From Pholis gunnellus (Eukaryota > Chordata > Actinopteri > Perciformes > Pholidae), in the NCBI GenBank assembly GCA_910591455.2, contig OU342824.1, forward strand, positions 4,902,583-4,966,582: a DNA stretch of 64,000 nucleotides, in the 5' to 3' direction. The position numbers and the translations under genes are program-made. This document shows, one piece after another, positions 35,501-46,559 of this stretch; the stretch's first letter is position 1; every line of letters begins with the position of its first letter. Below the pieces are notes generated by a model. The model made no database searches. It saw only the letters and a program-made list of their open reading frames with translations, and was not told where the DNA came from.

Positions 35501-36650
35501 AATCGTGTCCATAGAAAAAGCGGAAATTGAGCTTACATTTTAGAAACAACAAGTATTTGCTTGTATTTTCTGTATTTGTAGCTTCTTCCTTTACGCCACA
35601 AACGTGTTGTCAGATTCGTCAATGTGTTTTTCTCATTTTTCCCGTTTTAGATATTTGCAGTTTTTCCTGAGAAATATGAGATATTGTACTGTATATCATG
35701 TATACTAATTCCGTATTTATCCATTTATTTGCACTATTTGCATTGTTTGAAACTTACAGAACACTTGACTTGAATAGGGACGTCTTAATTGTATTCTATT
35801 GTTGGTCATTGTTGCTTTTTATATATATTTGTTTGTTTGTCCTGTTTATCCTTTACCCATATTTGTCCATCTTTGTTGTCTTTGTACCTCGCTGTTATTC
35901 CACTTCTGTGTAATCGAGAGAGATGTCAAATTCCTTGTATCTGATTGCAATATACCGGTTGTCAAAGTGGTGAATGTTTGCTCGTGTTTGCTCGTGTTGC
36001 AGAGCGCTGAGCGCTCTTTACCGCCGTCTGTATAAACAACACCATGGAATTGCCAATGGTAACACATTGGTAGTGAAATACTGCAGCAAATAAAAATATT
36101 GCATTTGCATTGGATCTTAAAGGAGTTCCCCATGCAGCACTGTGATCTAAGGTATCTACTACTAGCACGTTTGCCATTCTTATAGAGTGGTAATTTAAAA
36201 ATATATATAAAATAATCGCGTCATGAATGAAGCAAGCTAATCATATATCACTGTAATTATGGAAATAAATGTGGAGTTTTTCACAGAATATACAAAAATG
36301 TATAGCCTATATCCACATGTTTGTAAAAAAAAAAAGACTTCCTGGCTTTTATTTTGGTAATCCCAGGATGTTCTTGAGGGACTAATTCCAGCACTAAAGT
36401 GCTTAAGTTGCGTATTTAAGTTCTCCTTCCAATCCTGGACAGACGCCCCATACTGCGTCTCCCTTACGTCTCCCTTTCTTCAACAAAACGCATAAATATT
36501 AATCAGCAGTGCGCACACACACACACACACACCTGTAAATGGGAAGCCGCTGTCCGCTTCCCTAAATGTCTATCAGCTAACATTAAGCTGCTGCAGGTGA
36601 TTTTCCCCCTGACCGCTCTCTGTCCTTCCTCCACCTCCCGATCATCAGGG
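35501..36650. other. Non-coding AT-rich sequence
   Basis: Strongly T-rich from 35560 to 35930. TTTGCTCGTG is duplicated in tandem near 35977-35997. A CA array lies at 36514-36532. No gene recognised. Confidence 0.6.
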
Positions 36651-36860
36651 GGACGGGGGAAATTAGACGGGACACGTCATTAATGTGCAGAGATTAAAAG
36701 CTTCGGTGAACCACAGACTGGTGTGATTGCGGAGCCTCAAGAAATCATCTCGGGGAGCCTTCTGACATGCGTGAGGAGTGTGAGCAATCTCCCGGGGCAT
36801 CGCGGGGCCACACGCCTCATGTCACCATCAAACAGATCTTCTGATCTCACCCTGCTTCGG
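36651..36860. promoter_or_regulatory. Candidate conserved non-coding element
   Basis: Unique sequence with GACACGTCATTAATGTGC near 36670, GTGTGATTGCGGAGCC near 36721 and a CpG cluster CCCGGGGCATCGCGGGG near 36791. No coding frame or transposon similarity. The mix of a TAAT site with CpG-rich blocks suggests a cis-regulatory element; inference only. Confidence 0.3.
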
Positions 36861-37738
36861 AGATGTGAGCGGATGGATGGATGGTAGGAAAAGGAAGTAG
36901 GGGCGCACCATGGAGCGTGAAAACAGAGATGGAAGAGGTAAGTTGAGGCATGTTTTTCTGCAATGAGTATCAGTAGGATTGCAGGAAAGCGGTAACAGGG
37001 TTTTGTTTTTAGAAAGCACAGACTATAACTCTGTAAACAATGACTATGATGTACGAAATTTAAACCGGCCTCCGACTAAAAGTACGATTGCGTGATCATG
37101 ACAGAATATTAGTTTTGTTGGCAGCTAAACTGTGCAGATAGCTAGCCAGGAAATTTAACATTTTCTACGAGCCTGTGCAAAAATGCGTTAGTTTAAGGAT
37201 TGGATTGGTTATGTTTGTTGAAAATAAAGAAATTTATAAGAAATGTATAAGAAAATCTTGAATTTCAAGCTCTTGGGAATATTGCGGAAACTGGAAATTA
37301 GCATTAATAGCGTTCATCACATGATTGCAAATTCCTGGTGAAACTGGACATTGACCTGTCCATGGTCCTGACATTAATTATGTCGTATTGACAATTTTGT
37401 CTCTTCAGAAAGACAACTATTTGTACTATTACGAGGACAAACAGGGCACCAGACAAAGCTTCGTCACTTTGAAAAAGATGGAACAACTTTATTTACAGGT
37501 GGCTCAGCCTGTCACTCTCATCATGCTTGTCCTGACTCAGTTCCACCTGACTGAATCAAAAGTTAAAATCTACACCACGCCACACATCCAAATATGGCAT
37601 CAAATGGACCAGTGTTAGCAGTCGAAGAACGCTTTGGGAAGAGGACTGGACCAGAGAAAGAGTTAAGGACGTATTTAGATACATACAGGGAGTTAAAACA
37701 CATTGTAGGAGGGGGAGTTGGAGTGGTGGAAGGGGGCT
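36861..37738. other. Non-coding sequence, one exon-like start/donor pair
   Basis: A short GGAT array lies at 36871-36884. An ATG in good context at 36910 is followed 28 nt later by GAGGTAAGT (donor at 36938), but this is too short to call. The 76-codon frame at 37388-37618 has no recognisable domain. Confidence 0.5.
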
Positions 37739-37739
37739 T

Positions 37740-37770
<31 letters not shown>
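37739..37770. repeat. (GA)n microsatellite
   Basis: About 15 GA units, then GATA. Confidence 0.96.
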
Positions 37771-37772
<2 letters not shown>

Positions 37773-38060
37773 TTAACCCAATTATCCCCCTATTTGCCTT
37801 GACGGCGCTGAACCTCAGTCAAAGCAGGGAGCAGAGAAAGAAGGAAAATAATAGAAATGTGTGGAATGATGGAGGGAGATAATTAAAAAGGCCTGCATTT
37901 CTACACCCGTCGATTGTGGCGCAATTAACCCATTACAGTTCCCCCTCTTAATTTTTTCTCCCTGTAATGATTACAATAAGTGTGAGGGTGAAGGCTTTGG
38001 CAAGGGAGCGTTTACATGCACACTCCATTTGGTTCACTCAGACGTGTCACAGCGATCATT
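37771..38060. promoter_or_regulatory. Candidate conserved non-coding element
   Basis: Unique sequence dense in homeobox-type and palindromic AT cores: CCCAATTATCC, GAGATAATTAAAAAGG, GTGGCGCAATTAACCC, CTCTTAATTTTTTC, GTAATGATTACAATAAG and CGATCATTAATCATG. No coding frame, no repeat similarity. This density of TAAT sites is what one expects of a developmental enhancer, but only comparison can confirm it. Confidence 0.4.
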
Positions 38061-38237
38061 AATCATGGGCTGTTTTTAACTTCCAAACGGGCCGAGGTTT
38101 TGGCTTGTTAGCAGAAAGGTAATAAAAAATGACCTGCCGTTTCATGGTCATTTCTGTGGAGGAGGGACACCAGTATAATGTATATATGAGGGTGAAGTCT
38201 GTGGTGTCAGCAGGGGACAGAGACAGACTCACTGCGA

Positions 38238-38239
38238 GT

Positions 38240-38272
<33 letters not shown>

Positions 38273-38282
38273 GGGGGGGGGG
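38238..38282. repeat. (TG)n with poly-G
   Basis: About 17 TG units (one GAG interruption) run into 11 G. Confidence 0.96.
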
Positions 38283-39040
38283 TCATCACTACATCAGCTG
38301 TTGTACACAAACACGAGAAGTTAAACAGACATGGTAACATACTAAAAAAAGTCAGCACCACTTGACACACGGTATTGTTTATTTTTTCTTTGTTTGTTAC
38401 TGGGGTGAACTGACCCTTTAACAGGAGACCTTATTAAAATAAATAGCTGCACTAATGAAGAATAAATGCAGCTCATCTCTGCAGATCTTGAAGTGGATTT
38501 TTCTTACATAGATTGAACATATTTTGTCAAATAGGTCCCTAAAAATACAGCCTTTTGAATGATTCTCTAATTTTCAGTGAAGAAAAAATGAAAGCTGCAA
38601 ATACTTGAGCTACTTAAGACAGTAAAACCTAACCAATCGTTCTACCATGTTGACAACATGGCATTGTGCATTTCTTCAAGCGTGATATGAGGCCGATATA
38701 AAACATATTTTTGAACAGAAACGTCGACATTCAGTGTATCCTTTAAAAAGTGGTATCATAAGGACGGCCTGCATGGAATGCAAGTGTTGCAGAACCTCTC
38801 TTTGCTACATTCCCCTTCATTTCTTCTTATCAGACTACAGGAAGATGTCAAACTGACAACACAGCATAGAGGAGCTTGTAGTGGAGGTGTCACAGCTGTA
38901 AGCAGTTCAACCCAAGAGTTAGTCTTCCTTCTCAGATTGTCGATAGTTTGATTGAATTCATTTCTAATTGATTCAACAGAAAAAAAGCAGAGAAAATTAG
39001 GAAAGCCAAAAAAATTTTAAATTGTTTCATACCTTGTCTT
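38283..39040. other. Non-coding sequence with an eroded repeat
   Basis: Within 38625-38745, ATGGCATTGTGCATTTCTTC, AAGCGTGATATGAGGCCGAT and CAGAAACGTCGACATTCA match in order a segment at 52195-52300 (TTTCTGCAAGCGTGACAGGA, CAGAAACGATGACGTTCAA), so both are copies of one diverged repeat. The copy here holds a palindrome, CCATGTTGACAACATGG (38645-38661). No gene recognised. Confidence 0.5.
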
Positions 39041-39113
39041 TAACATTTTGTGACCCATACGATCTATCTTAGCACCCCTTTGGGGGTCTCAACCACCAGT
39101 TTGCTACCCACTG
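39041..39113 (-). mobile_element. hAT-type transposon terminus, fragment
   Basis: Read on the minus strand from 39113 the segment starts CAGTGGGTAGCAAACTGG, then GGTTGAGACCCCCAAAGGGG, then a degraded GGGTCAC step. This follows the CAGTGGTTCCCAAACT..GGGACCCCCAAA pattern of hAT (Charlie-like) inverted termini. The opposite terminus is not visible. Confidence 0.5.
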
Positions 39114-39149
39114 TATTAGAGAGAATCAAATGTTTTAAAAGAAGAGATG

Positions 39150-39550
39150 TCAGTCTGTTGGTCCACCTCTTTTGGGCCAGACTGAAGTCCACATTTGTGG
39201 TTTCAGTGAAATATCCAAACAAGTATAGGTTGGATTGCCATGACATTTGGTACAAACACTCATGAATTAGAACACCTTTGTTCCGCCTGACTTTTCTCTG
39301 AGTGCATCATGATCAATTCAATATTTGAATGTGTCCATTACTTTACTTTTGCAGGTATTTGGTAAACCAACGACATTCCAATCGGCCTTCAGCTGTACTT
39401 TGTGATACGTGCTAATTAGCACAGGTTAACATGCTGGCACATTAAATAGGACGGTGAACATACATGGGGAACTTAATACCTGTTCGCCATTCAGAATGTT
39501 ATCATTTTCATTGGGAGTATGTTAGCATGCTGATGTTGGCAGCTTTCAGT
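39150..39550 (-). repeat. Family T dispersed repeat, reverse copy
   Basis: GTCCACCTCTTTTGGGCCAG, GTTGGATTGCCATGACATTT, GGTACAAACACTCATGAA, CCTGACTTTTCTCTGAG, TTGCAGGTATTTGGTAAACC, CTTCAGCTGTACTTTGTG, GTGCTAATTAGCAC and TAGCATGCTGATGTTGGC follow the order of the abundant teleost repeat. The right part is the reverse complement of 29125-29315. This copy is longer and includes the outer half that the forward copy lacks. Confidence 0.7.
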
Positions 39551-41169
39551 CTCCCCAAACAGACTTGCTTTTATCTCTCTTTCACTGAATCCATGGTGCT
39601 TGCCGACCACTAATTTCAGTTTCCACAGGTTACTGTTACTCTGTTAACTTTGAAATGAATATAAATGAAGAAATGCAAACTTTTTGAACGGCAACCTTCC
39701 TCAACGTTTCTTTTCCGCTGCCACGGAGAAGAAAGAAAGCCTCACATCTCCCAGGAATGAGTCTGGATCTTAAAAAAAGGAACCGGGGGTGGAGGTTAAA
39801 GAGAAGAATAGCTTGAAATGTCTGCAACTGAGTGAACCATATGTAAAAGATGGAAACCATCCTCTTACGGTCTAAGTCGTCTTGTCATCGCCAACTGCCT
39901 TTGTTTTGTGAACATTTGTCACTGCCATTTGCCAGAGCCTACCGCACAGTTTGAGCTTCTTATTTTGGTATGATAACATTATTATTCTTTATTAAATGAA
40001 CTGCAACGTTGTACCTGCAACCCAACACCACCCTTTCACCCTCAATCACACTTCAGTCACTGACAGAGTCAGGACGAATGCAGACTTTTCTTCAAGCTTT
40101 ATATAAAGAGACTAGAACTTAAACAGCCCGTTGACACGAACAAGCACAGCATGATTTATTCCTGCCATTATAAACCTTCGCTGATCTTCTCCCCACCTCC
40201 ACGTCTGCAAAGTATGTTATCTTTCCGCCCTCAATTTGTTTTCTTTCATTTCCCCTCCTCCTGCTTTTGTCACGGCAGCCAATTGTTCTTGGATTGAGGG
40301 GTTCGAGCTACTCAAGGGGAGAGGCGGAAAAGGAGGGAGACTGAAAATATTATTGACCCAAATCCCTTTTATTCTGAAAAATGCCATGGATGAAATGACC
40401 TACAGGGTCAAGAAGAGAGGCAGAATTTCAACGGGCTATAAAAAGGTTGGTAGACTCGGGTAACACCTGAGCTGAGAGGGCCAGAGGAAGGTCGCAGACA
40501 CCATGCAGACATGGTTTTACAGCCAAAGGAAGGAGAAAAGGACTGAATCAGATTAGATACCCCTGTTTTAGATCTTGGAGAACTCATGACAAAAGTAAGT
40601 CAGGGAGAAAGACCGCAGAGCCCAACCCAGAACATTATGAGACAAAGCATTTGGTATGGCTTGTGTTAAATTCACAAACTTTTCATGTACATTTCATGAC
40701 AGTTATTCTTGAAAATTAATTCTGGTTAATCACAATGTAGGTGGTATTTTAGTTGCTCTAAAATGGGGACAATGTCATATGACAGATTTTCAGTCTTGTT
40801 TTTGTCCTGACTGCTAGAAATGAGTTCATATTCAACTCATTTACAACAACAAATCAATTTGAAATTCACTTTTTTTCAAGTGGCAAATGTTAATATATAT
40901 CAGCAAATTACACTTACTTCATTTGGTTTGTTGTCCCTCCAAAATAGCAACTAAAGCAAGGTTGTGCTTACACTCTTGACTTTGGATTGGTCAAAGTGGC
41001 TGTAATTGATGATTTTACAATAACAATGTCTCAAATGACAATGTGAAAGATGTCACATGTAGTGATGAACCCTCCAGTGGCGGACTCAGGGGCACCATGC
41101 AGCTGTACGCATTTGGGCTCCATGAGGAGAATGTTTTTTAGCATGTAAGGCAGCCTATATAGCAGCGCA
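39551..41169. other. Non-coding sequence
   Basis: No gene or named repeat recognised. The 75-codon frame at 40236-40463 is followed by an in-frame stop and lacks a domain. 40660-41060 is AT-rich. Confidence 0.6.
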
Positions 41170-41396
41170 TAACGTTTTCTCCATTTCCAGGCGAACTTAG
41201 AGGGCACTACGGGAAGGCCACCCTAGAGGGCATTTTATCCTGTTTTCTCCACTGAAACGCCACCCTAAAGGGCACTTTATGCCGTTTTCTCTACTGGAAG
41301 GCCATCCTAGAGGGCATTTTATCACGTTTTCTCTACTGGAAGGCCACCCTAGAGGGCACTTTATCACGTTTTCTCTACTGGAAGGCCACCCTAGAA
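41170..41396 (+). repeat. 42-bp minisatellite, about 4.5 units
   Basis: Units start at 41212, 41254, 41296, 41338 and (cut) 41380, each with GGAAGGCCACCCTAGAGGGC then ACTTTATCACGTTTTCTCTACT. Full units are exactly 42 bp; a degenerate unit precedes them. Because 42 is a multiple of three, reading frames stay open through the array on both strands. The last unit is interrupted after CCCTAGA by a hAT-type end, and related sequence resumes at about 41470. Confidence 0.9.
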
Positions 41397-41470
41397 CAGT
41401 GGTCCCCAACCACCGGGCCGTGGGTCATTTGGTAGACATGACCAAATGGCCGCACAGAAAGAATAACTAT
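41397..41470 (+). mobile_element. hAT-type transposon terminus inside the minisatellite
   Basis: The segment starts CAGTGGTCCCCAACCACCGG, then GCCGTGGGTCATTTGGTA, then GGCCGCACAGAAAGAATAA. This matches, from memory, the 5' terminus of a widespread fish hAT element (CAGTGGTCCCCAACCACCGGG..). Only about 75 bp remains, with no opposite terminus or 8-bp target duplication visible, so it is a truncated relic. Confidence 0.6.
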
Positions 41471-41520
41471 CACGTATCACGTTCTCTCTTTTCGAAGGGA
41501 GCACTTTATCATGTTTTACC
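41471..41520 (+). repeat. Minisatellite remnant beyond the hAT end
   Basis: TATCACGTATCACGTTCTCT, then TTCGAAGGGAGCACTTTATC, then ATGTTTT resembles one degenerate unit of the 42-bp array (TATCACGTTTTCTCTACTGG..GGGCACTTTATC). Confidence 0.55.
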
Positions 41521-42136
41521 TGAGATAAGGGCATCACATTTGAAAGAATATTATGGTCAATACCATGTAAAGAAGACCAAAATAGTAATAAATTAACATT
41601 TATCTTTAAGGATTCATAACAAACACTGTGGCTTACACAGCAACGGCTTTGCTCAATGAAAGCGTCAGTGTGTGTGTGAGACAGCTCGTCCTACAGAGCC
41701 CATTTTAACGTTTGTTATTGAGAGAGACAACTTTCCCGGGACAACAGTCACATGCGATTCTGCTGATCAAACCTGGCCTCGAGTGCTGCTGTCGCCATTA
41801 GCCGGACAGCTGTGATTAATGCCTGTGAACCGGCGACCTCAACCCCTGAGGTGTTTGCTTTGTGACCCGTTCCCAGCCTTTAGCATTCACTCTTAGGCTT
41901 GAATCCTACAGTACTCACCGGACTTGTTTTGTACTTTGTTTTTCCGATTAAAGATGCTAAAAAAAGAAAGAAAGCTTCCTGCGCTAACTAGACTGGGAAC
42001 TTGCCTCAGGTGCTTAGCATACTCCACTTGCAGCTCAAGCGGTCATCCTTTACAGTAGACATTTAAAACTATGTGAAAATATGATGCAAGAATGTAGCAA
42101 ATGATTTCACCAAGTATTTGTTTTCACCAAATCAGG
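41521..42136. other. Non-coding sequence with possible conserved patch
   Basis: 41715-41900 is unique and CpG-bearing (CTGCTGTCGCCATTAGCCGG, GCTGTGATTAATGCCTGTGA, ACCGGCGACCTCAACCCCTG) and contains a small dyad, ACCTCA-ACCCC-TGAGGT. It could be a regulatory element. No gene recognised. Confidence 0.45.
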
Positions 42137-42410
42137 GCAGTGCAGTAGCTTAGCATTAATGCATGGAATCAGGAGGAAACAGCTAGCTAGTTTGTTACGG
42201 AATACGCCTTATTATGCACTCTAAAAGCACACATGGTGGTTTTTACATTCCTGTTTATTTCTTGAACGTTTAACCAAATGTGATATTGTTTTAATTAGTA
42301 CGTTTTTAAGGTGTTTTGTTTGTTCAATGTTTGAACTATGTGAATTAGCTTCTTTATGCTAAGCTAATACTTAATTCACATAACCTGAGAGTGGTTTGTA
42401 ACTTAGCAAA
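42137..42410. mobile_element. Foldback MITE family M, diverged copy
   Basis: The left inner arm GTAGCTTAGCATTAATGCAT..GGAATCAGGAGGAAACAGCT and right arm TTCTTTATGCTAAGCTAATA..CCTGAGAGTGGT match the inner arms of the copy at 24477-25005 (TAGCTTAGCAT / TTATGCTAAGC..GAGAGTGGTAT). The outer ends are eroded. Confidence 0.55.
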
Positions 42411-43960
42411 TTCTTCTCCACCTACTCAGGTGGAAATTGTCATGATGTTCCTAAATGTACAGTTCTTGCCATTTGAATGGAGTGGGTCTTGGCCTCAAAA
42501 TAAGTATTAAAAACCATTCAAGTTAGCATCATGTACATGGTATTTATCTCAAAATTCTAAATAATTTAGAGAAATGCCTTTTTTAATTGAATTTCACATT
42601 TAACTGTTATAAATATCTCTGTGTATTAATGTCTGCAACAGTTATCTCAACTATGTTATTCCAAAACAATACGACAAGCATTACAGGATGTAATTTCTTA
42701 GTGGAAGCCATTTTGATTATATTCTCATGAGAGACATTTTATCTCTGATAGTGTATTGTGAAGAAGTATGTTAATTGCCTGTCACTTATGGTGGGTACAT
42801 TGTTATGGTTTACTTATTGTATAATAATAATTCAGACATACATTGAAATTCAAGGTTAACCTGATACTGACTATGAAATGTTAGCCATGCTAGGCCAACA
42901 ATTGAAATTAGAGAATCTTTAAGGCAAATCCAAGGACACTTTTCAACTAAATTAAACCCAGTTTAGAATGCCTTTTGATCTGAAAGTCACCACGCTTAAT
43001 TAATGGGATCTCAAACCGATGCTGGCAAATTCAAGTTGGTATTCTTTCTCTTCTTCTTTATCGTTTCTATACATTTTAATTTCTTCATCTCCTTCCCTAA
43101 TTTTCTTTACATCCTTCTCTCATGGCCATTTTCCCTGACTGAGGTGGGATTCTTTCGATGCCGTGTGCACCCTTAAACCGAGGTGTTTATTTTGCCCCGA
43201 GTCAGCCTGCTTGGGAAAATATTTTTCCCCCAATCTCCCAAAATGGTATCTGCGTTGCCATGGACAGAAGGCAGGGTCCTAGCAGAGTAAACATCAACAA
43301 CCAGAGCTGTAGGCCTCAGCTGTTTGGCTTAGCGGGCCATTCTGGGAGTTCAGAGTGAGGGGTGAACCTGCAGGAGCCGTGCAGAGTGACGCGCAAACAC
43401 CGGGTAAACACTGACCCCCTTCTTCGGAATTGCCCCCTGGGACTCAAGTCAAGTGTCCGTTAGGCTAAGTGAAGGTGAAGCACGTCACCGTCAGTTCCGC
43501 TCAATCACCGCCTTGTTTGGGGAGTTACTGAAGCCCCATGGTTCACAAGTTCATTAGCCTGGTAACAGCCTAGTGTGGGCCTGAAGTGCATGGGTCTGGA
43601 CTCAGATACTGGAATCTTGTTCTTCACTGTGCCTCACTTTTTTAGACTCGTTTTGTCTGGATGGTTTTGGAAATTGACTTCTGAAATTTGTTGTTGTTTA
43701 TATCACGTCTCCTTTGTCCATTTCTCCCTAAAAAAGCAATTTTAAGAGTTACAGCTTTCACTGTTCACATGGTAGCCATTAGCCTAAAGGGAATAGAAAC
43801 TAATGTATTTACAGGTCCAACATATTGATATAACTCAAGTCACTGTTAAAGTACTAATCAATATCTTTACAATAACAATGGATGTTTTAGTTTTAGCCAC
43901 GACTTTATTGTTTTGGCTCATTATAACGTTCTCATCAAACCCATTTCCAACAACTGCAGG
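42411..43960. other. Non-coding sequence
   Basis: AT-rich up to about 43100, then mixed. No gene or named repeat recognised. The 66-codon frame at 43158-43358 has no domain. Confidence 0.6.
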
Positions 43961-43964
43961 TATT

Positions 43965-44185
43965 TGTTTGTAAAATACTGCAGCTTGGTCAGTGGCCCTG
44001 CCTTTAAAACTATGACACTCTACGTACGCCACTGGCATAAGTTTTGCACGTGCCAATATCCGCTTGCTACGTGCATACATCGATTTTTCTAAATACATTT
44101 CTTCACAGGAAACATCTTGCTTAGGTTTAGGCAACACAGCTACTTAGTTAGCTATCGGAAAAGATTGCGTTTTGGGTTTGAATCA
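43965..44185 (+). repeat. Family G dispersed repeat, left half
   Basis: GTACGCCACTGGCATAAGTT, TTGCACGTGCCAATATCCGC and TGCTTAGGTTTAGGCAACAC then GATTGCGTTTTGGGTTTGAA match the left portion of the family. The copy is broken here by family X and appears to resume at 44618. Confidence 0.55.
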
Positions 44186-44617
44186 CAGCCTGTATATAAG
44201 AAGTCGCGACGTCACCCATTGGTTGTGGACTTGTTGATTTGGCCGTTGCTATCTTGGATTCCAGCCACCATCAGCTTGGCTTTTTTTTGCAACCACTGAA
44301 CAGAAGTTACCATATTCGGAATGTGGATGAGTGACGTAGAGACGCCGCTCTAGTTGTGGCAGCGTCATGTTAATCACCGTACTCCGCTTTATGGTATATT
44401 TTACTCTAAATAGGACCATAATTTACTAAATGAACATCAGCAATTGTAAACAAAGAATATTTACTGAGGTAACAAATCATGTGACATGTAGGTTCATTTT
44501 CTCATATAAACGGACTTCTTTTTGCAACCGGAGGAGTCGCCCCCTACTGGCCAGTAGAGAGAATGCAGGTTTTAAGACACTTCTGCGTTAGCTTCACTCG
44601 GCAGATCCGGAGGTTTT
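44186..44617 (+). repeat. Family X dispersed repeat, copy B (near complete)
   Basis: Starts AGCCTGTATATAAGAAGTCG, passes GACGTCACCCATTGGTTGTG, GGCCGTTGCTATCTTGGATT, AGAAGTTACCATATTCGGAA, GAGTGACGTAGAGACGCCG, AGGACCATAATTTACTAAAT, GAGGAGTCGCCCCCTACTGG and GAATGCAGGTTTTAAGACAC, and ends near GATCCGGAGG. The first half matches copy C (62765 onward) and the second half copy A (20720-20972). It lies between two halves of a family-G copy, indicating nested insertion. Non-coding. Confidence 0.7.
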
Positions 44618-44870
44618 AAATAAGTATGTTTGTTACAGTAAGCTGCATTACGTACACAACGTAAGTTTAAAAAATTATGTGACGTTACTTGACCTACCTA
44701 TTGTTGCATAAGTTAAGTACGTAACTATAAGTCCATGTTGTCTTTTGGTTTCACACGGGACACATCCACCCAGACTTCTTACTTTATCGCTCTGACGTCA
44801 CCTGACTTCTTCCTTTACGCCCACCATAGCTACAGCCATGTAGCGCGTCATAGTTTGACATATTCTCAGT
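44618..44870 (+). repeat. Family G dispersed repeat, right half
   Basis: TATGTTTGTTACAGTAAG, AAGTTAAGTACGTAACTATA, TTTTGGTTTCACACGGGACA, CATCCACCCAGACTTC and CTGACGTCACCTGACTTCTT match, in order, the right portion of the copy at 35201-35500. Confidence 0.6.
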
Positions 44871-45353
44871 CACCAATCTGCCTTATTTGACGACTTGGGG
44901 GAGAGAATGGGCAGGCGGAAACATGACTCCAAATGAATGGAATTTTCCATTCTTTCTGCTGGATACATAAATAGACAACTGATTTAATTAAAAGGTCATT
45001 TGTCTAACCTGTTAACATCGGCAAACAACAAGAAATATCAATATGCTGCCTCAAGGTAAGTCTGAAATTATTGTTCATATTTATACATTTATTTTTGCAA
45101 ATTATGCCTTTTGTTTTGTTCTTTTTTTTTATAGCAAATATGTCCATACGAGTCAAAAACAACATTATTCTTTGAATTTCTCCCCATTAGTGTTGGTGAA
45201 GGCACTCTCATGTGAGATATAGACAGAAAGACGGAGAGAAGTACTGCAGGCACAGCAAGAGAAAAATATTAGAAAAATAAAAGCATCACTGTGTCATTAA
45301 TTTAGAGTGGTCTCCAACCTCTTCTGCTGCCCTCATGCCAAGCCATCCCAAGG

Positions 45354-45388
<35 letters not shown>

Positions 45389-46029
45389 ATGGCATCCCAA
45401 GGGTACATACAGACGGGCACAGTGCCCAGTAAGACCCTCAAAAGTCCCTTTATAGAACTGTTTGGCATCTTACACCAAGATCAACAGTCCTGCTTTTCAC
45501 CATGCACGACGCACACGGAGTGTAACTCAGGAGTCAGCCGGGAAACACAGTTGAATAGGCTGCTTTTCTGCTGGAGAGGTAATATCAAAACGTTAGCGTG
45601 CAATAAAAGTGTTGCTAGTTTGTTTAATTTCCAGGTGTGTTATTGTTTTTCTGTGGATGTTGATGCTATCCAACTTCAGCCAGTGAGGCATTGGAATAAC
45701 ACGCACCGTTTTAATGGATGTGTTTCAGGGCTACCTGGACCCCTTGGCGTCTGAATTCTGGACAAAAATAATATATATATTAAATAGGTGTTTAGGTACT
45801 GCAGAGTTTCTTCATTTTATTTTTTTGGGGGGGGGCATTGCTACCTTAAAGTCAAATCATGATAATACACGCTCACTTTAGTCCTTACCGCATGAATCAC
45901 TGTACTTCACGTATATACTGTCAATGGGGTGCAAGATGATGACCTTTGGGACATTTGGATTTGGTTATTCTAAATTGATATAAATTGTTTTGTAAAATCC
46001 ACAAATGTTCTTTAAACTTTTTTTGGTGA
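44871..46029. other. Non-coding sequence
   Basis: A CA array lies at 45355-45386 and a short G run at 45827-45835. ATGCTGCCTCAAGGTAAGT at 45043-45061 resembles a start plus splice donor, but I see no matching coding exon. The 139-codon frame at 45335-45754 starts in the CA array and has no domain. Confidence 0.55.
45355..45386. repeat. (CA)n microsatellite
   Basis: Sixteen CA units. Confidence 0.97.
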
Positions 46030-46240
46030 CCTCATCGTTTCCCTTTCATCCACTTCCACTCGCTCCCGCTCCGACGCGGCCTGCTTTTTATCAATGGGCC
46101 CTCCTGGACCGGACTCATGAATAGGAGTTGCTGTGCGGCTCGTTGGCACTCGCGCTCTCGAAGCATTTTAATGGTTTCATTTCAAAACACTCCACATCCA
46201 TTTTGGATTCGGTATTGCTACCTGACACGTATCTGCAGAT
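46030..46240. promoter_or_regulatory. Candidate conserved non-coding element
   Basis: Unique sequence with a CpG cluster (CGCTCCCGCTCCGACGCGG near 46062), TTTATCAATGGGCCC (a HOX/PBX-like ATCAAT) and GAAGCATTTTAATGG near 46160. No coding frame, no repeat similarity. Inference only. Confidence 0.3.
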
Positions 46241-46559
46241 ATTCTTAACAGCTAAGTGATTTTACTCTGAAATACAAAACTACTCTGTAAGCAATGGTTG
46301 TGGAATAATGAATCATTCTGGGCCATGAGGTGCTCCTCATCCCACTGACAGGGTGGACGGGGTTAACTAAACACAAAACATGAAAGGGTTCGACACAACA
46401 AGGGATGTGCACGTGAAGTAGAGTGACGCAGTCTCAGCAGGTTAATGCTATCTGCAGAAACTGCACATTTAACAAATTTGTAGGACACAAGATGGCTCAG
46501 AAAACCAAAGAGTGTGTGTGCATACTTTAAAAGATACTTTTAACTCTAAAAAAAACCAA
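46241..46559. other. Non-coding sequence
   Basis: Nothing recognised between the candidate element and the LINE relic. Confidence 0.6.

Noticed and set aside
41279..41596. Repetitive 105-codon frame (LLEGHPRGHFITFS repeats)
   Set aside because: Product of a 42-bp minisatellite whose period is divisible by three; no evidence of translation.
45043..45061. ATG plus GTAAGT donor as a first coding exon
   Set aside because: Only 14 nt between start and donor, poor start context, and no upstream promoter or downstream partner visible.
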